NCBI GenBank assembly: GCA_963989385.1
Contig: OZ022503.1
Location: forward strand, 54,868,858 to 54,932,857
DNA: 64,000 bases
From: Ctena decussata
Lineage: Eukaryota > Mollusca > Bivalvia > Lucinida > Lucinidae
Reading direction: 5' to 3'
Under the pieces are notes generated by a model. It saw only the letters and a program-made list of their open reading frames with translations, searched no databases and was not told where the DNA came from. How positions within the stretch are numbered: the first letter of the stretch is position 1; each line of letters opens with the position of its first letter. The position numbers and the translations under genes were made by a program. Of this stretch, positions 1-10,891 are shown one piece after another.

Positions 1-359
1 ATTTCATTACGGTAAAAGGCGGTTGTAAAACTTGTTACATTGTGGATCCTTTAATATTGAATAGTTCTTGAAACCTGTCAAGTTTTAAGATTTAATGAAT
101 GTAACTTTTTCAATTATAAGCAATATTGTAATGTCTTCGAACTTTCTTAACACCCTGTATATCACGCTGTCTCATTATAGCTTGCACTAAATGTAGGTTC
201 ATAAGGTGTTTTGACACATCATTGTAGCAGTAAGTGTTCTCCCATCTGCTTGTGTGCATGTATGTGTGTGTGTCTGTGTAAGTGTATGTGCTCCTCTCTC
301 TAATACTCAATAGCTTAATCAAAATACTCAATACTGAATGCCAATCGCATATAAATAAT
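1..359. other. Unassigned AT-rich DNA with a GT-rich tract
   Basis: No coding signal is seen. A degenerate TG/TGTC tract lies at about 250-300. The 73-codon reading frame across it on the - strand is low complexity and not a credible gene. Confidence 0.5.
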
Positions 360-496
360 TTTGATCTCTTGTGGCGCCTTGAAATTTATGTGTTTGATAT
401 ACCACCATGTTGTTGTATTATGTATGTTTCGTTTTCTACTCCTCATGTTGTTTAGTTATGTAAGCCTGAGTGTAAATAAAGAATTGAATTGAATTG
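360..496 (+). mobile_element. 3' end of a non-LTR retroposon
   Basis: The segment runs into AATAAAG followed by three GAATT-type units. A polyadenylation-like signal next to a short tandem tail is typical of 5'-truncated LINE copies in invertebrates. No reverse transcriptase is present, so this is only the untranslated tail. The family is not identified. Confidence 0.5.
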
Positions 497-904
497 TCTA
501 ATACGCATAACTCCAAAAGCAGAGTACCGATTTTTCTCTCCAGCTTTGGACGGACACACGGCGCCAGGTGTGTGCAATGGTACGTACCGTTGAGCCACTT
601 GGGTAACGTCGAAAAGAGAATTGAACTGAACTAAACTGAACTTCTCTCAAGCTAGGATTGCTTGAGAGGGAAATAAAAGTTCCTTTTAAAAGGAAGGCTT
701 GCCCAGCTAAGACAGTGAAATGTTCATGAGTTGTTTATTCAAGTGAACCCAGATGTTAGTACACTTTCTGTTGCTAATTTTTATTTAGCAAAGTAAATTT
801 TCTTAACTTCTTGAATGGTGGCATTATCTACAGGTGTGAGGTAAAAACTAGTGTAGAATTTATTTGAAAAACAGATTGAGGAGATATATAAACACACACA
901 CAAG

Positions 905-1171
905 GGCCGTGTAGTGCAATCGGTAGGGCACCTGACTCATAAGTCAGAGGTCCTGGGTTCGAAACCCGGTCTGGCCACATACTCTCGATTCTCCTTCCGC
1001 TGATTCAAGAAGGGCAGTTGTCAGTTACTGGCGAAAGTATGTGCACTTAGTACTGGTTATCCGCTTAGGAGGTCTAAGCCTGCCCAGGAATAGTGTGGTT
1101 AGGTTAACTGACAGTCCCGACATGACCGTTGCTTTTTTCCGTTGACGTTAAGCATCAAATCAATCAATCAC
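905..1171 (+). mobile_element. tRNA-derived SINE with (AATC)n tail
   Basis: 905-978 is a tRNA-like head: a D-arm with GTGC/GCAC stem, a B-box GGGTTCGAAACC, a T-stem CTGGG/CCCGG and a mostly paired acceptor stem. The anticodon arm does not fold normally: CTGAC/GTCAG leaves a 6-nt loop and CTGA/TCAG an 8-nt loop, so it is unlikely to be a working tRNA. A body of about 170 bp follows, then GACGTTAAGCATCAAATC and tandem AATC. Head, body and simple tail match SINE structure. It would be transcribed by RNA polymerase III from the A and B boxes. Confidence 0.75.
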
Positions 1172-1479
1172 ACACATACGCACAGACACACACGCAACCA
1201 CACAGTTTTCCAACGTTTTGACCGTTAGGCATGTCTCAAGTGAAATTACTATAATTATGGACCTATTTCAAGTCTTTTCTATATGGCTGCTAAGTCACAT
1301 TTAGTTTGAATCAAAATTTTAGGAAAGACTGTTTCAAGCAATGTCTATGGAATCTTGGCACATCTGAACTTGGCATCAAAAGAAGAAAACAAATTCATAT
1401 CCACTGAACTATATTTTTGGTTTTAGTAGCATCAGTAACAGTGACTAGAAGAAAATTTTGACACTCTGAGAAGAAAATG

Positions 1480-1670
1480 CATGCTGCTATTGTTTGAGAT
1501 AACAACTTGCTTTACAACATTTGGGAACAACAAAGCACGGAACCCATTGCGTTCATACTTCCATGAACTTTCGAAAAATGAAATTTCTCTCTTATATATT
1601 TATACTATGTTTTCACATCAATTTTGTTACTGATTTGTGAAGTTCTGGCTGATTTTACGCCAAGCAAAGG
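1480..1670 (+). repeat. Dispersed repeat, copy without the later insertions
   Basis: The segment around 1545-1665 (CCATTGCGTTCATA, then CGAAAAATGAAATT, TTATATATTTATACTATG, TCAATTTTGTTACT) matches 25160-25220 joined to 30875-30940. In the other copy two transposons interrupt it. This copy therefore shows the sequence before insertion. Its own identity is unknown. Confidence 0.75.
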
Positions 1671-2917
1671 ACGAAGAATAGCTATTTACCAACGTGTTTG
1701 GTAATGACGTTCAACAGCCGTCACTATGACATGACGTATATCAAATGTTACGTCGGCCAGTCAACTTATCGAAGAATCCGTGACGTCGCTTACGCGTAAC
1801 ACTGCATAAATGAGTGTTGTTCATGGATGTATGTACATCGTCAGCTCAGTAAAGGTTCACCTAAGGAATCGTCGACTACATATTTCTCTGTACATTTGTA
1901 GGTGAAATTAAAAGGCAACATTAGAGATTGTTACAAGAAAACATCGATAAAAAGCATCAATACGCCGTGAAAGTCAGTCACATTTAGCTTCTGCGCCCAG
2001 TAGGCCTAACTGTGCACATAAACAGGAATCTCGACACTAGCAAAGGTAGCCTAATATAGAGTTATGCGGTGTTGTGAAGCTGATTATAGTTTATTGGCTT
2101 TCTTCTACTATTGTATACGTCATAAGCATGTGGGCAGGTTCTTGACAAACATGCATCATAATGATGGATTTCTGAGCTGCTCGGATTTATTTTCTATTCA
2201 GATAATATTTTAGTTTCGCCTGCTACTAACAGAAAGTAGGTAGATCTACATGTGTATTACTTTACTGTTCCTGCGTCTGCGGCATTTTAAACTCAATGTT
2301 TCATCATATTTTTACTCCATGTAACAGGAGTTAACATGGTTATTTCTTTGCCCATAAAGAAACGTAGATTGTTGACGCAGTAATTTTGCATAGGACGTAT
2401 CGTGTATGTTGAAGTTCAGTTTTCCTGACGACGTTTCCCAATTGGCTAAATCTGTCCAATTTTTTAATTTCATTTATTTATTTTTTTATTAGTGAAAGGT
2501 GAATATACAGTAATACGTCAAGTTTCATCACTCTGACGTGTAATTATTTGCGTTCAAATTTGTATATTTATCATGTTGTTTAAAAGATTATCTTTACCTT
2601 TAAGAAACTAGTCTACTGAGTACTACAAAATTAACGAAGACTTGTTGCAAATTATATAAGTATTACCTCCCTTGAAACATGCCACTGGCGATTCATAGGA
2701 GAATCCTGCTTTATGCCATATGCGACTAACAAAGGTATCTATCAGATTGCATTTTGCGCAGTCTGACCATTAGGCCTACCATGTGGGCGATCGTATACAT
2801 TATCTGTTTTCGGATGGGGATAAAAAAAATGCACCAAGGCAAAGTAGCAGGCGAAATTGAATGTATTTTATGACGTACGCGAAGGTACAAAAAAAAAAGT
2901 TTACAACGAATCGTCTG
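1671..2917. other. Non-coding DNA, nothing recognised
   Basis: AT-rich sequence with scattered TGACGT motifs (for example near 1720-1800) and a short poly-T/A run near 2460-2490. No convincing exon, RNA gene or repeat boundary was found. Confidence 0.4.
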
Positions 2918-3331
2918 GCATATACTAAAATATAGAGTGGAGTCAACCTTTGGAGTGGAGCCTTGGAGTGGAGCGTTTTTTATTCAAACACCCAAGACTT
3001 AATGCTGCTGATTCGGATAAATATACAGTATGGCCATAATGTTTAATTATTGTTCCCCAAAGTATACTTGGCCTGGCCTTGCTTGGTTCATAGTATTATG
3101 CTTTCAAGCAAGCTATTATGTTATTTCACATAATCTGGCTAGTCCAGGAGAGAAATTAGAACATGCCCCTTTGCATTTTGCAATTGGTCATTGCCCGAAA
3201 ATGGTGATGCATGGTTTCTTGTCCAGACATTTTGAGTCAGATAAGTTCACGCAAAATCTCCACTCCAAAATACCATTCCAAAAAACCACGCCACTCCATA
3301 GGTTGACTCCACTCCATATTTTAGTATATGC
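2918..3331. mobile_element. Inverted-repeat element (GCATATACTAAAATATAG ends)
   Basis: The left end (GCATATACTAAAATATAG, then AGTGGAGTCAACCT) returns as its reverse complement at 3290-3331. The terminal inverted repeats are about 43 bp. TGGAGTGGAGC units recur inside the arms. The 122-codon frame from 3030 begins inside the element and runs past its right end, and I regard it as chance. Target duplication is unclear. Confidence 0.7.
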
Positions 3332-3829
3332 TAACTCTCCTGGTATTTTCCGAATGAGTGTGACGTCATTTCTTCCGAAAATAACTCGGTATCACTAAAC
3401 GACATGAATACTGGCTTGCGGCCGAAACCGCAAGCCAATAACTGGAATATTAGTGAATATATACGTCTAACTATAATCAGGCACGACAAGGCGCCATTGC
3501 TACCGGTTTCTTTCTCTAGTGGGGTCAGTACTTGAATTCAGGTGTTTGTATGTATGTTGTTAATATGTTGTAATGTACATTCTTGAAAATAAAATGTTAA
3601 ACTAATTCAGGTGTTTCCCATACGTCGTTTTGGAAAGGGTTATAGTTGGGTCACTGTCTATAGAAACCGGTAGATCGGACTCTTCTTTAAACAAATGTGC
3701 TCTTGTTGGATAGCTTTTAGACAGAAATTAAATAATTATGCTGTTACAAACGTATTGCCATTTCAGTTACTTTGTTCACTCAACAGTTTACTAACTACAG
3801 TGTGATTATTTTAATGTCATGAAACGTTG
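3332..3829. other. Non-coding; small hairpin and possible retroposon tail
   Basis: A short hairpin TGGCTTGCGG/CCGCAAGCCA lies at about 3412-3436. GAAAATAAAATGTTAAAC near 3585-3603 could be another truncated retroposon tail. Nothing else is recognised. Confidence 0.35.
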
Positions 3830-3937
3830 CCGTTGTTTTATGCTTGCTACCATGTTTACATTTGCTGGATTATTTTCCTCTTACGCCATCTTTGAGTGGC
3901 CTGAGATTTATTGTTGAATAAAAGTTCTGTTCTGACG
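3830..3937 (+). mobile_element. Retroposon 3' end, copy 1
   Basis: This segment resembles 41625-41735: both contain GCCATC, then GAGTGGCC, an AATAAAA and a TTCTGTTCTG tail. Two independent copies sharing a polyadenylation-like signal and short tail indicate a LINE or SINE 3' end. No coding part is present. Confidence 0.55.
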
Positions 3938-4283
3938 AAACTTCGAAGTTTATGGAACTTATGGCTTCTAAGGTACGGGTACCCCCATTTTTGGGCCAGG
4001 TGAATAATTCTTGTGGCAGGTTAAGGTTCAGAAATAGTTCATTCAAACTCAGGGACTTAAGTATAAACTGTGCTGTGTGAATTGCTTCTGATATATGACA
4101 TGAAATGCCTGGGGAACATTGTTTGACATCATAGGTAGAAAGTTCTTGGGTGAGGAAAGGAAGTGAAATTAATCATTTGCAAAATCTGGCCTAAGGCCGA
4201 CTCTTTCCAATTTTCTGTTTTAAGTCAAAAGGACACAGATCTTATTGAATTTTTTTATCAGGTTCTTTAGCAAATTAACTTAA

Positions 4284-4821
4284 AGGTAGGTTCCTGTACT
4301 TTGGAATGCATCATAATTTTGATTATCTTTCATCCAAGTTGTTGGAAAGCACTTATAAGAGGGAATGAATAAGTTTCACTAAAAAGTGTAAATCAAAAAA
4401 ATATTAGAAAAGTTGTTTTGCAAGGGATTTCCTAACTCTGTTTCGCACACCAGTTAGCGCTATTTTTAGTTCGCGCCAAAAATAGATAACGCAGCTGACG
4501 TCATGCTGCATTGCATTTTGGGATAGTTTTAACCCATCCACCATGCCAGGACCTCTAGGAGAGCTTACGACAAGGGAAAATTGACCTTTGGAGAATGGCA
4601 TCAGAAATCACGCATTTATAGACATAATCAACATAGTTATTTTTAGAACTGGAATTCCAACGAAAGAAATAAACCAAAAGGGAAAACAACTATTTTCTTC
4701 AACATCTGACGAGTTTCTCAGTAGCAACAAATTCAGAAAAATAAGAGTATTCAATACTGCTCAGAAAAAGACGAAATTATTTTGTGTACATAATTGATAT
4801 CTCTAGTACAGGAACCTACCT
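4284..4821. mobile_element. TTAA-flanked DNA transposon, non-autonomous
   Basis: Ends are AGGTAGGTTCCTGTACT and its reverse complement AGTACAGGAACCTACCT, each bordered by TTAA (4280-4283 and 4822-4825). A TTAA duplication is the mark of piggyBac-type and Kolobok-type transposons. At 538 bp with no long reading frame it must be moved by an enzyme encoded elsewhere. The superfamily cannot be settled from the ends alone. Confidence 0.8.
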
Positions 4822-4843
4822 TTAAGTCACAGGAGTTTGAAGT

Positions 4844-5685
4844 TTAGGACAGAGTACTCCAAAAATGTTTGCTGCCACTTTTACGGAGAGGGACATTTTT
4901 TGTCGTAGACAGTATACTAGTATGTGTCCAGATACACAAAACAACGCATTTGTACCGACGATTTCCGTTTTTGTGAAAGAAACAATTGTTTACAATTTCT
5001 TTTAATTTTAATTTTAATTTGTCACGTGGTATTGTCGTATAAAGCGTATAGAAATCGAAGGTTTTCATGCTATCTACTTCGAAAACTGATTGGGCTTTTA
5101 AATTTTCCAAAAGTTCTGTAGAATGTTTTAGATCCAAGGGCGTAGCTACCTATACGGCAAATACGCAGGTGCGTTTTGAAATTGTCAAAATTGACAAAAT
5201 TTCAAAACGCACCTGCATATTTGCATGCTGAAAATTTATAAATTAGACAAGATTTCAATACCAATAACCAAAGTGGCGGAAATACTAGCTTTCCCTTCAA
5301 GAAGTAGAGCATAAAACATGGTTGTGCGTATTATGAAATTGCCCCTAGTTACGCCCCTGAGATCCACATCTGCTTTACACCACTTCTCGCGTAAGATGGA
5401 TCACACTGTTTCTGAAGATCATCCTTATCCTGTAAGAATCTGAGACTTGGTTGAGCACTTAGCCGAACCCGCAGTATGTCGTTGCTTATATGGATCTTTA
5501 TGTTACTTAAAGATCCAATACAGTTTTGGGAGATCAAGATCTTCCTCTGCCGTGGAAATCCCAAAGGAAAGTAGAATCGCCTTATGGTTTCTTAGAATTT
5601 CCCCCTTAGACAACGAAGTACATGTACATGTATACATGTATGTAGGTTTTCCTTCCAAAGTGTTAAAACAAAGCTCCGCTCTCAA
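4844..5685 (-). pseudogene. Penelope-like reverse transcriptase remnant
   Basis: Read on the - strand, three blocks resemble Penelope-like (Poseidon-type) reverse transcriptase in the right order: EEDLDLPKLYWIF near 5510-5550, then in another frame QCDPSYARSGVKQMWIS ending near 5360, then TFDFYTLYTTIP and FFHKNGNRRYKC within 4924-5090. A frameshift separates the first two, and a 225-bp MITE (5135-5359) separates the last two. The catalytic YxDD region and the GIY-YIG nuclease end are not seen; a TTAA element follows at 4821. It is a dead 5' and 3' truncated copy. Recognition is from memory of the family. Confidence 0.75.
5135..5359. mobile_element. MITE, CAAGGGCGTAGCTACC ends, copy 1
   Basis: Left end CAAGGGCGTAGCTACC; right end, reverse-complemented, CAGGGGCGTAACTAGG. 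AGATC flanks both sides (5130-5134 and 5360-5364), a 5-bp target duplication. Inside is a palindrome around ATTGTCAAAATTGACAAT. A second copy in the opposite orientation lies at 48168-48394. It sits inside the Penelope-like reverse transcriptase remnant. Confidence 0.85.
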
Positions 5686-6003
5686 GCAGTTGATGTAGTG
5701 TGTCTTACTGTTCTCCGTGACATCTTGGACGGATTTAATATCAAGCCATGTTGGACTATTTCTGCCAAAAGTTGATCCTCTTGATAAGTTGAAGATTTTT
5801 TTAATTTGACACCACCTTCAGTTTTTACTGATCTTTAAGAAACACATATTTTGAAGGTATTCAAGTATATTTACATTTTTGGTGTATTTACTGAAAAGCC
5901 CTATAGTAAACCATTGAAACGTAATGTAGTTTACATTCCAATAATGACACTGAGACACGCGACGTTAATGACGTAATAGACTAAACAATGGCTCTCTACA
6001 ACC
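5686..6003. other. Non-coding flank of the Penelope remnant
   Basis: Possibly the upstream part of the retroelement read on the - strand, but no block could be recognised with confidence. Confidence 0.35.
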
Positions 6004-6248
6004 AGGCCCCGAGGTTATAAAACTTTTTTCGTGCTCAACTCAGCTGAGCATGAAATTTTACCGGCTAACAAATGGCAAATTACTGACAGGTTCACTTGTT
6101 TTCTTGCTCAGTTGAGCTGAGTATTAGATTTTCTCTGCTTATAAATATGAAAATGCCAACATTAGTTGGCATTTTCATATTTATTAGCAGCGAAAATTTC
6201 ATGCTCAGCTGAGTTGAGCACGAAAAAAGTTTTATAACCTCGGGGCCT
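6004..6248. mobile_element. Palindromic MITE (AGGCCCCGAGGTTATAAAAC ends), copy 1
   Basis: Terminal inverted repeats AGGCCCCGAGGTTATAAAAC and reverse complement are followed by GTGCTCAACTCAGCTGAGCA arms. The centre holds another palindrome, AAAATGCCAAC/GTTGGCATTTT. Related copies lie at 21782-21995 and 57874-58152. The whole 245 bp can fold into one long hairpin. Confidence 0.85.
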
Positions 6249-6428
6249 GATTAGACGTCAGCAACGTCATGACGTCATGCATGCGTTCTGCTGTTAGCAG
6301 AAAAAACTGCGTGTACATGTTTTGCTGCTTCAATTTTAGCGCTTATATAAGATTTCTCATGAAAGATTTGATTGAATCGAATGTAAATATAAGCAATGAA
6401 CTTAATTTTTCCGATGTTTATCGAAGTG

Positions 6429-6556
6429 TAAACTAAATTGGGTCACTAGGAAAGTTTGAATGAACCCCTTCGGAAAAACGAAATTCATTCCTTAAACTAG
6501 ATTGGGTCACTAGGAAAGTTTGAATGAACCCCTTCGGAAAAACGAAATTCATTCCT
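6429..6556. repeat. 64-bp tandem duplication
   Basis: Two almost identical 64-bp units (GGGTCACTAGGAAAGTTTGA inside) follow each other directly, with a single visible difference, so the duplication is recent. Confidence 0.9.
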
Positions 6557-6813
6557 TAAATGAACTATGAGTTAGTTAGACCTGTGTTCCTTAGATCTGC
6601 CATCACCTCGTTTTGGGATCTGAGGTTTGTGAAACTTATATCTGAATAATCTCATGTGAATTTGGAGGGCTGGACTAGTTATGTCCCACTGTTAGTGGAT
6701 GAGAAGCCTGGTTTACATCTGTATTCTATTTTGACCCCCAGTGGACAGATCCTGGCAAAACCATTGTCAAACAGCTTTCGATGACATTGACAACAATGGC
6801 AAAGTCAATAATT

Positions 6814-7031
6814 GAGCCGTGACACGACAAAACCAACAATGTGGTTCTGCGCCCAGTGCAAACTCAGATCAGCCTGGGCATCCGTCTTCACTTTCCACAT
6901 GGAAGTAGCTGAGACATTTAGCTACCCTTACAGCGCTTAGGGAAGACTGCTCAAACTAGGCGGATGCCCAGGCTGATCTGAGTCTGCGCTGGGCGCACAA
7001 CCACATTGTTTATTTTCTTGTGTCGCGGCTC
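6814..7031. mobile_element. GAGCCGCGACAC MITE, copy a
   Basis: Inverted-repeat element about 220-240 bp long: GAGCCGCGACACGA ends, CCAACAAAGTGGTTGTGCGC arms, AGACTCAGATCAGCCTGGGC inside, and the mirror image on the right. Flanks here are AATT and ATAT, so no clean target duplication. No coding capacity. Confidence 0.85.
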
Positions 7032-7256
7032 ATATTAAAGTGTCACCGTAAAAAAACATAAAAAAAATCGGAACACATAAAGTATTTACGGTAATTGTCC
7101 TTAAATGGAACAGTTTGGTTTTACATTACAGTAATGCGTGCAAAAGATGCTGATAGAATGGCAAACAGTGTAGACCCTCATCAGACTGCTCCGACCTATC
7201 TGTCCCAATTTTACGGAAAGGTGCAATTCTTGTATGTAACGCTTGCACTGATATAT

Positions 7257-7466
7257 GAGCCGCGACACGAGAAAACCAACAATGTGGTTGTGCGCCCAGC
7301 GCAGACTCAGATCAGCCTCTTCGCCAAGCGCTTAAAGGGTAGCTAAGGGTCTAAGCTACCTTCATGCGGACAGCGAAGACTCTGTTCAGACTGGGCGAAT
7401 GCCAAGGCTGATCTGAGTCTGCACTGGGCGCACAACCACTTTGTTGGTTTTCTCGTGTCGCGGCTC
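7257..7466. mobile_element. GAGCCGCGACAC MITE, copy b
   Basis: Same family as 6814-7031. Both inverted ends are present and ATAT flanks each side, a perfect 4-bp target duplication. The 83-codon frame overlapping its left end is not a gene. Confidence 0.9.
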
Positions 7467-8413
7467 ATATGTTTTGCTCGTTTTGAGAAAAAAGTGGAAG
7501 TATTATGTTATGGCCTGTCCAGCGGCCTGTACGTTCATCATAGTAATGTGTATATTGTTAAGGCGGTGTGTGGCGAACACGAATGACAACTCTGGCTTAC
7601 TTACTTTCTGACATATCATCTGCCCTTGCATAAATATCTTGTTCATTCTATGCGCTAGGTATTATGTATAGTTTATCGTAACTTTGTAGCAGTATTTAAC
7701 TTGATGAGATGATTGGTCAGAACTAGAATGGCAACTCTCGCTTACTTATTCAATGAATCATCTGCCCTTGCTCAACATTGGTATTTTTTTTCAACTTCTG
7801 AACCGCTTCACCTTGGAAGCTGATTTTTTGGGTGTACTCACAGTATTTGATGTGTATAAATTATATTTGATAGAGAATGGGTAACTCTGCATACAATAGT
7901 TATTGTCCATGTTCATGATGAATACTTACGCAGTGGTGAGGCTCAAGAACGGCTGGGCTAGATGGAATGGCTATGAACAGTGAGCGGACCTGTATAGGAT
8001 TTGTACTTTTAGCTTTACCTCCCTTTGTCTAAAAATTTCCCGCCGAGATGTCCATTTAGTTATTTTTCCGTAAAAGTATGATTGAATAATACCTCATTTT
8101 GCCTTTGGTCATTTTCCAGCTTCTGAACCCAGTGCTCCACCTTGGAGTTGGTGTGTGAAATAGTTTTGTCAGTAAAGAAGAGGTAATTCTGTGTTTATTA
8201 GCTACTGAGTTATCCCCTCTGTTTGGATGACGTTCATGCATGCTTGCGAAGCTGTTGTTCACTAATGGCGATGTTACTTTTTGTCGGGGGGTCTGCTTCG
8301 TACTTTGGGAAATGAATAGTACTTGTATTTGTATTAAACTTTCTTGTTATGATTCCCAGGTTTTACCTCATCTCTTACCACCCTACTAGTGTGTTAACGC
8401 CTAAAGCGCAAAT
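7467..8413. other. Non-coding DNA, nothing recognised
   Basis: Contains weak internal similarity (ATGGCAACTCT followed by CGCTTACTTA occurs near 7728-7746 and a related form near 7584-7603). No exon, RNA gene or transposon boundary could be supported. Confidence 0.35.
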
Positions 8414-8652
8414 GAGCCGCGACACGGCAAAACGAACAAAGTGGCATGTGCGCCCGGCGAAGACTCAGATCAGCCTGGGCATCCGCCCAGTCTAATCAGA
8501 GTCTTCGCAATGCGTTTAAATGGGTAGTTTTGGGTCCAAGCCATCTCCAAACCGATAGCAAAGACTCTGATCAGATTGGCCGGATGCCCAGGCAGATCTG
8601 AGTCTTCGCTGGGCACACTTGCTACTTTGTTGATTTTGTCGTGTCGCGGCTC
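8414..8652. mobile_element. GAGCCGCGACAC MITE, copy c
   Basis: Full-length member of the family with both inverted ends. AAAT on each side is a perfect 4-bp target duplication. Confidence 0.9.
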
Positions 8653-8756
8653 AAATAGTTGAATATGAAAACAGCGTAGATCTAGATAACTGATGCTGGT
8701 ATCGGTAGATCTTAATCAAACTGTGTACATCAGTTTTGGCATGTACACACTGCAAT

Positions 8757-9027
8757 AAGCCGCGACACGACAAAACCAACAAAGTGGAATGTTTGCAGAG
8801 CGAAGACTCAGATCAGCCTGGGCATACGCCCAGTCTAATCAGAGTCTCAGAGCGCAGACTCAGATCAGCCTGGGCATACGCCCAGTCTAATCAGAGTCTT
8901 CGCAATGCGCTTACAGGGTAGTTTAGGGTCCAAGCCACCTCCAAACCGACAGCGAAGACTCTGATCAGATTAAGTCCAAGCCACCTCCAAACCGACAGCG
9001 AAGACTCTGATCAGACTGGGCGGATTC
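8757..9027. mobile_element. GAGCCGCGACAC MITE, copy d, rearranged
   Basis: Left end AAGCCGCGACACGACAAAAC. Two internal segments are tandemly duplicated: about 50 bp containing CAGATCAGCCTGGGCATACG (8799-8901), and about 50 bp containing CCAAGCCACCTCCAAACCGA (8928-9027). The right inverted end is missing; the sequence breaks off after ACTGGGCGGAT. Confidence 0.85.
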
Positions 9028-9153
9028 TAACCGGAGGTCTAGAATGTTATTGAACTGATTTTCGGTAAAAATTGGCATGGTGCTTCAGTATTAGAAAAAA
9101 AATAAGTCACCGTACTTCATGGTGACCATGGCCTTATAATTACCAGCTGATAC

Positions 9154-9180
9154 GAGGGTTGATCAAAAAGTTTCCGGCAA
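9154..9180. mobile_element. Possible solo mariner-type end
   Basis: TACGAGGGTTGATCAAAAAG resembles terminal repeats of mariner elements that insert at TA. No second end or transposase is visible nearby, so it may be an isolated remnant. Confidence 0.3.
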
Positions 9181-9187
9181 TGTGCGT

Positions 9188-9390
9188 TATTATCTTTAAG
9201 GGAAAAAACCTTCGTGACTTCCTGTTTGATTCCCTTGAGGACGAAGCCCTTCCAAAAGGGGGTTAACTCTGAAAGGAAAAAAAATTACAAGGGCAGCATT
9301 TATTTCCATTAAGAGTTGACTCCCATTGAGAGGGGAGACAAAAATGAAAATAACATACTTGCTCCCCCTGAAAAAAAACAAATTTACGTT
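9188..9390 (+). mobile_element. GGGTACAC-family MITE, degraded copy
   Basis: Shares GTGACTTCCTGTTTG, CCTTGAGGACGAAG, AAGAGTTGACTCCCATTGAG and GGGGAGACAAAAATGAAAAT with copies at 15694-15919 and 48898-49119, but lacks the GGGTACAC terminal repeats. The 83-codon - strand frame over it is a by-product. Confidence 0.7.
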
Positions 9391-9831
9391 ACAAATGACT
9401 GGTATGAAGGGGGCGTGAAACGTAGCATGACTGTTTTGATCGTACACATTATGATTGCCAAAGCTGGGTAAGGTTCTAGCACACTAAGGTGAACAAATGG
9501 AGGCATTATGACTTACTGTGTTTAGTTTCTAAATTTTAAGAGGGAATAAAGCTTATTAAACTATTTTGTTGTTAAGCATTCGTCCAAATGCATTTCTCTA
9601 TCACATGATTTTGTTAGTGACAATAAACACCTCTTCATGCTTAGGTACCAAATGTATTTTCTGTGACATGGTTTTATTTTTGCAAATAAAGGTAAAGGTT
9701 TCCTAAAGGTTTTACAGATAATCATCCCTATATGCTTTAGTGTTGTTTCTTTTTCCCATTCTTTGCATTATTCTCTCTGTTTCTGCTATAATACTGCGAT
9801 TTTTATATGCGCATCTCATTCATGATTATTT
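9391..9831. other. Non-coding DNA, nothing recognised
   Basis: AT-rich sequence with two similar GTGACATGGTTTT/CACATGATTTTGTTAG stretches near 9600-9680 but no supported feature. Confidence 0.3.
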
Positions 9832-10060
9832 GAACCGCGACATGACGAAACCAACAATGTGGCATGTGCGCCAGACTCAGATCAGCCTGGATATTGGTTC
9901 AGCCTGATAAGCGTCTTTGCTGTTGGCATGGATGTAGCTTAGGCCCTTAGCTACCATGTAAGCGAAAGCGAAGACTGATCAGACTGGACGGATGACCAGG
10001 CTGATCTGAGTCTTCGCTGGGCGCACACGCCACTTTGTTGCTTTTGTCGTGTCGCGGCTT
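9832..10060. mobile_element. GAGCCGCGACAC MITE, copy e
   Basis: Both inverted ends are present with point changes (GAACCGCGACATGACG on the left). The internal GATCAG/CTGATC arms are intact. The target duplication is not clear. Confidence 0.85.
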
Positions 10061-10655
10061 TTTTCTCTCCTCCATGCACACGCTTCTAACGATTGTAAGA
10101 ATTTGCATCAATATGAGCCATATCATGTGACCTCCAACAATGTGGCAATTTTGTAATATGATTTTCAGATCATCCTTCTCATTTACACAAGGTAATCAAA
10201 GGCCTCACTCTTGGCTTTATGGCTTTGGTCACTTCCATAGATGGCTGATGTGACAAGCAAAGGCTCTGATCAGACTGCACTTATGATCAGATCCTTTGCT
10301 TGTCACCAATGCAACAATGTTGGAAATCACATGCTGTGGCTCATTAATGGCTACTGTAAACGACCAAGCAACACATTTAAACCATTTATATCCAGCACCC
10401 TGTTAAAAGAACATTTGCAAACAGGCCCAGATTAGATGCCACAGAAAGCGGCGTCTGTCAGGGTCTTCACTGTTTGAATAAACTTTACAGCTATTTCTAT
10501 AAAATGATAAAAGATAAATGCATTAGACACCCCTATAGTGACGAATGGTCCCATTCAATTGATATGAATAGTAGGGAGTCTACAATACATAAATAAATGG
10601 GCTAGATCTAACCGTTTACATCTCCAGCTATATTGAGAAGTAGTAAATTGTAAAT

Positions 10656-10891
10656 GAGCCGCGACACGACAAAACCAACAATGTGGTTGTGCGCCCAGCG
10701 AAGACTCAGATCAGCCTGGGCATCCACCCAGTCTAATCAGACTTTTCACTAAGCGCTTAAAAGGTAGCTAAGGGCCTAAGCTACCTGCATGCGGACAGCG
10801 AAGACTCTGATCAGACTGGGCGGATGCCCAGGCTGATTTGAGTCTGCGCTGGGCGCACAACCACATTGTTGCTTTTGTCGTGTCGCAGCTC
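10656..10891. mobile_element. GAGCCGCGACAC MITE, copy f
   Basis: Full-length copy; AAAT on both sides is a perfect 4-bp target duplication. About 236 bp, close to the family consensus. Confidence 0.9.

Noticed and set aside
905..978. A functional tRNA gene
   Set aside because: The anticodon arm does not fold with a 7-nt loop and a SINE body and tail follow directly.
3030..3398. 122-codon open frame
   Set aside because: It starts inside a 414-bp inverted-repeat element, crosses its right end, and has no splice sites or recognisable motif.
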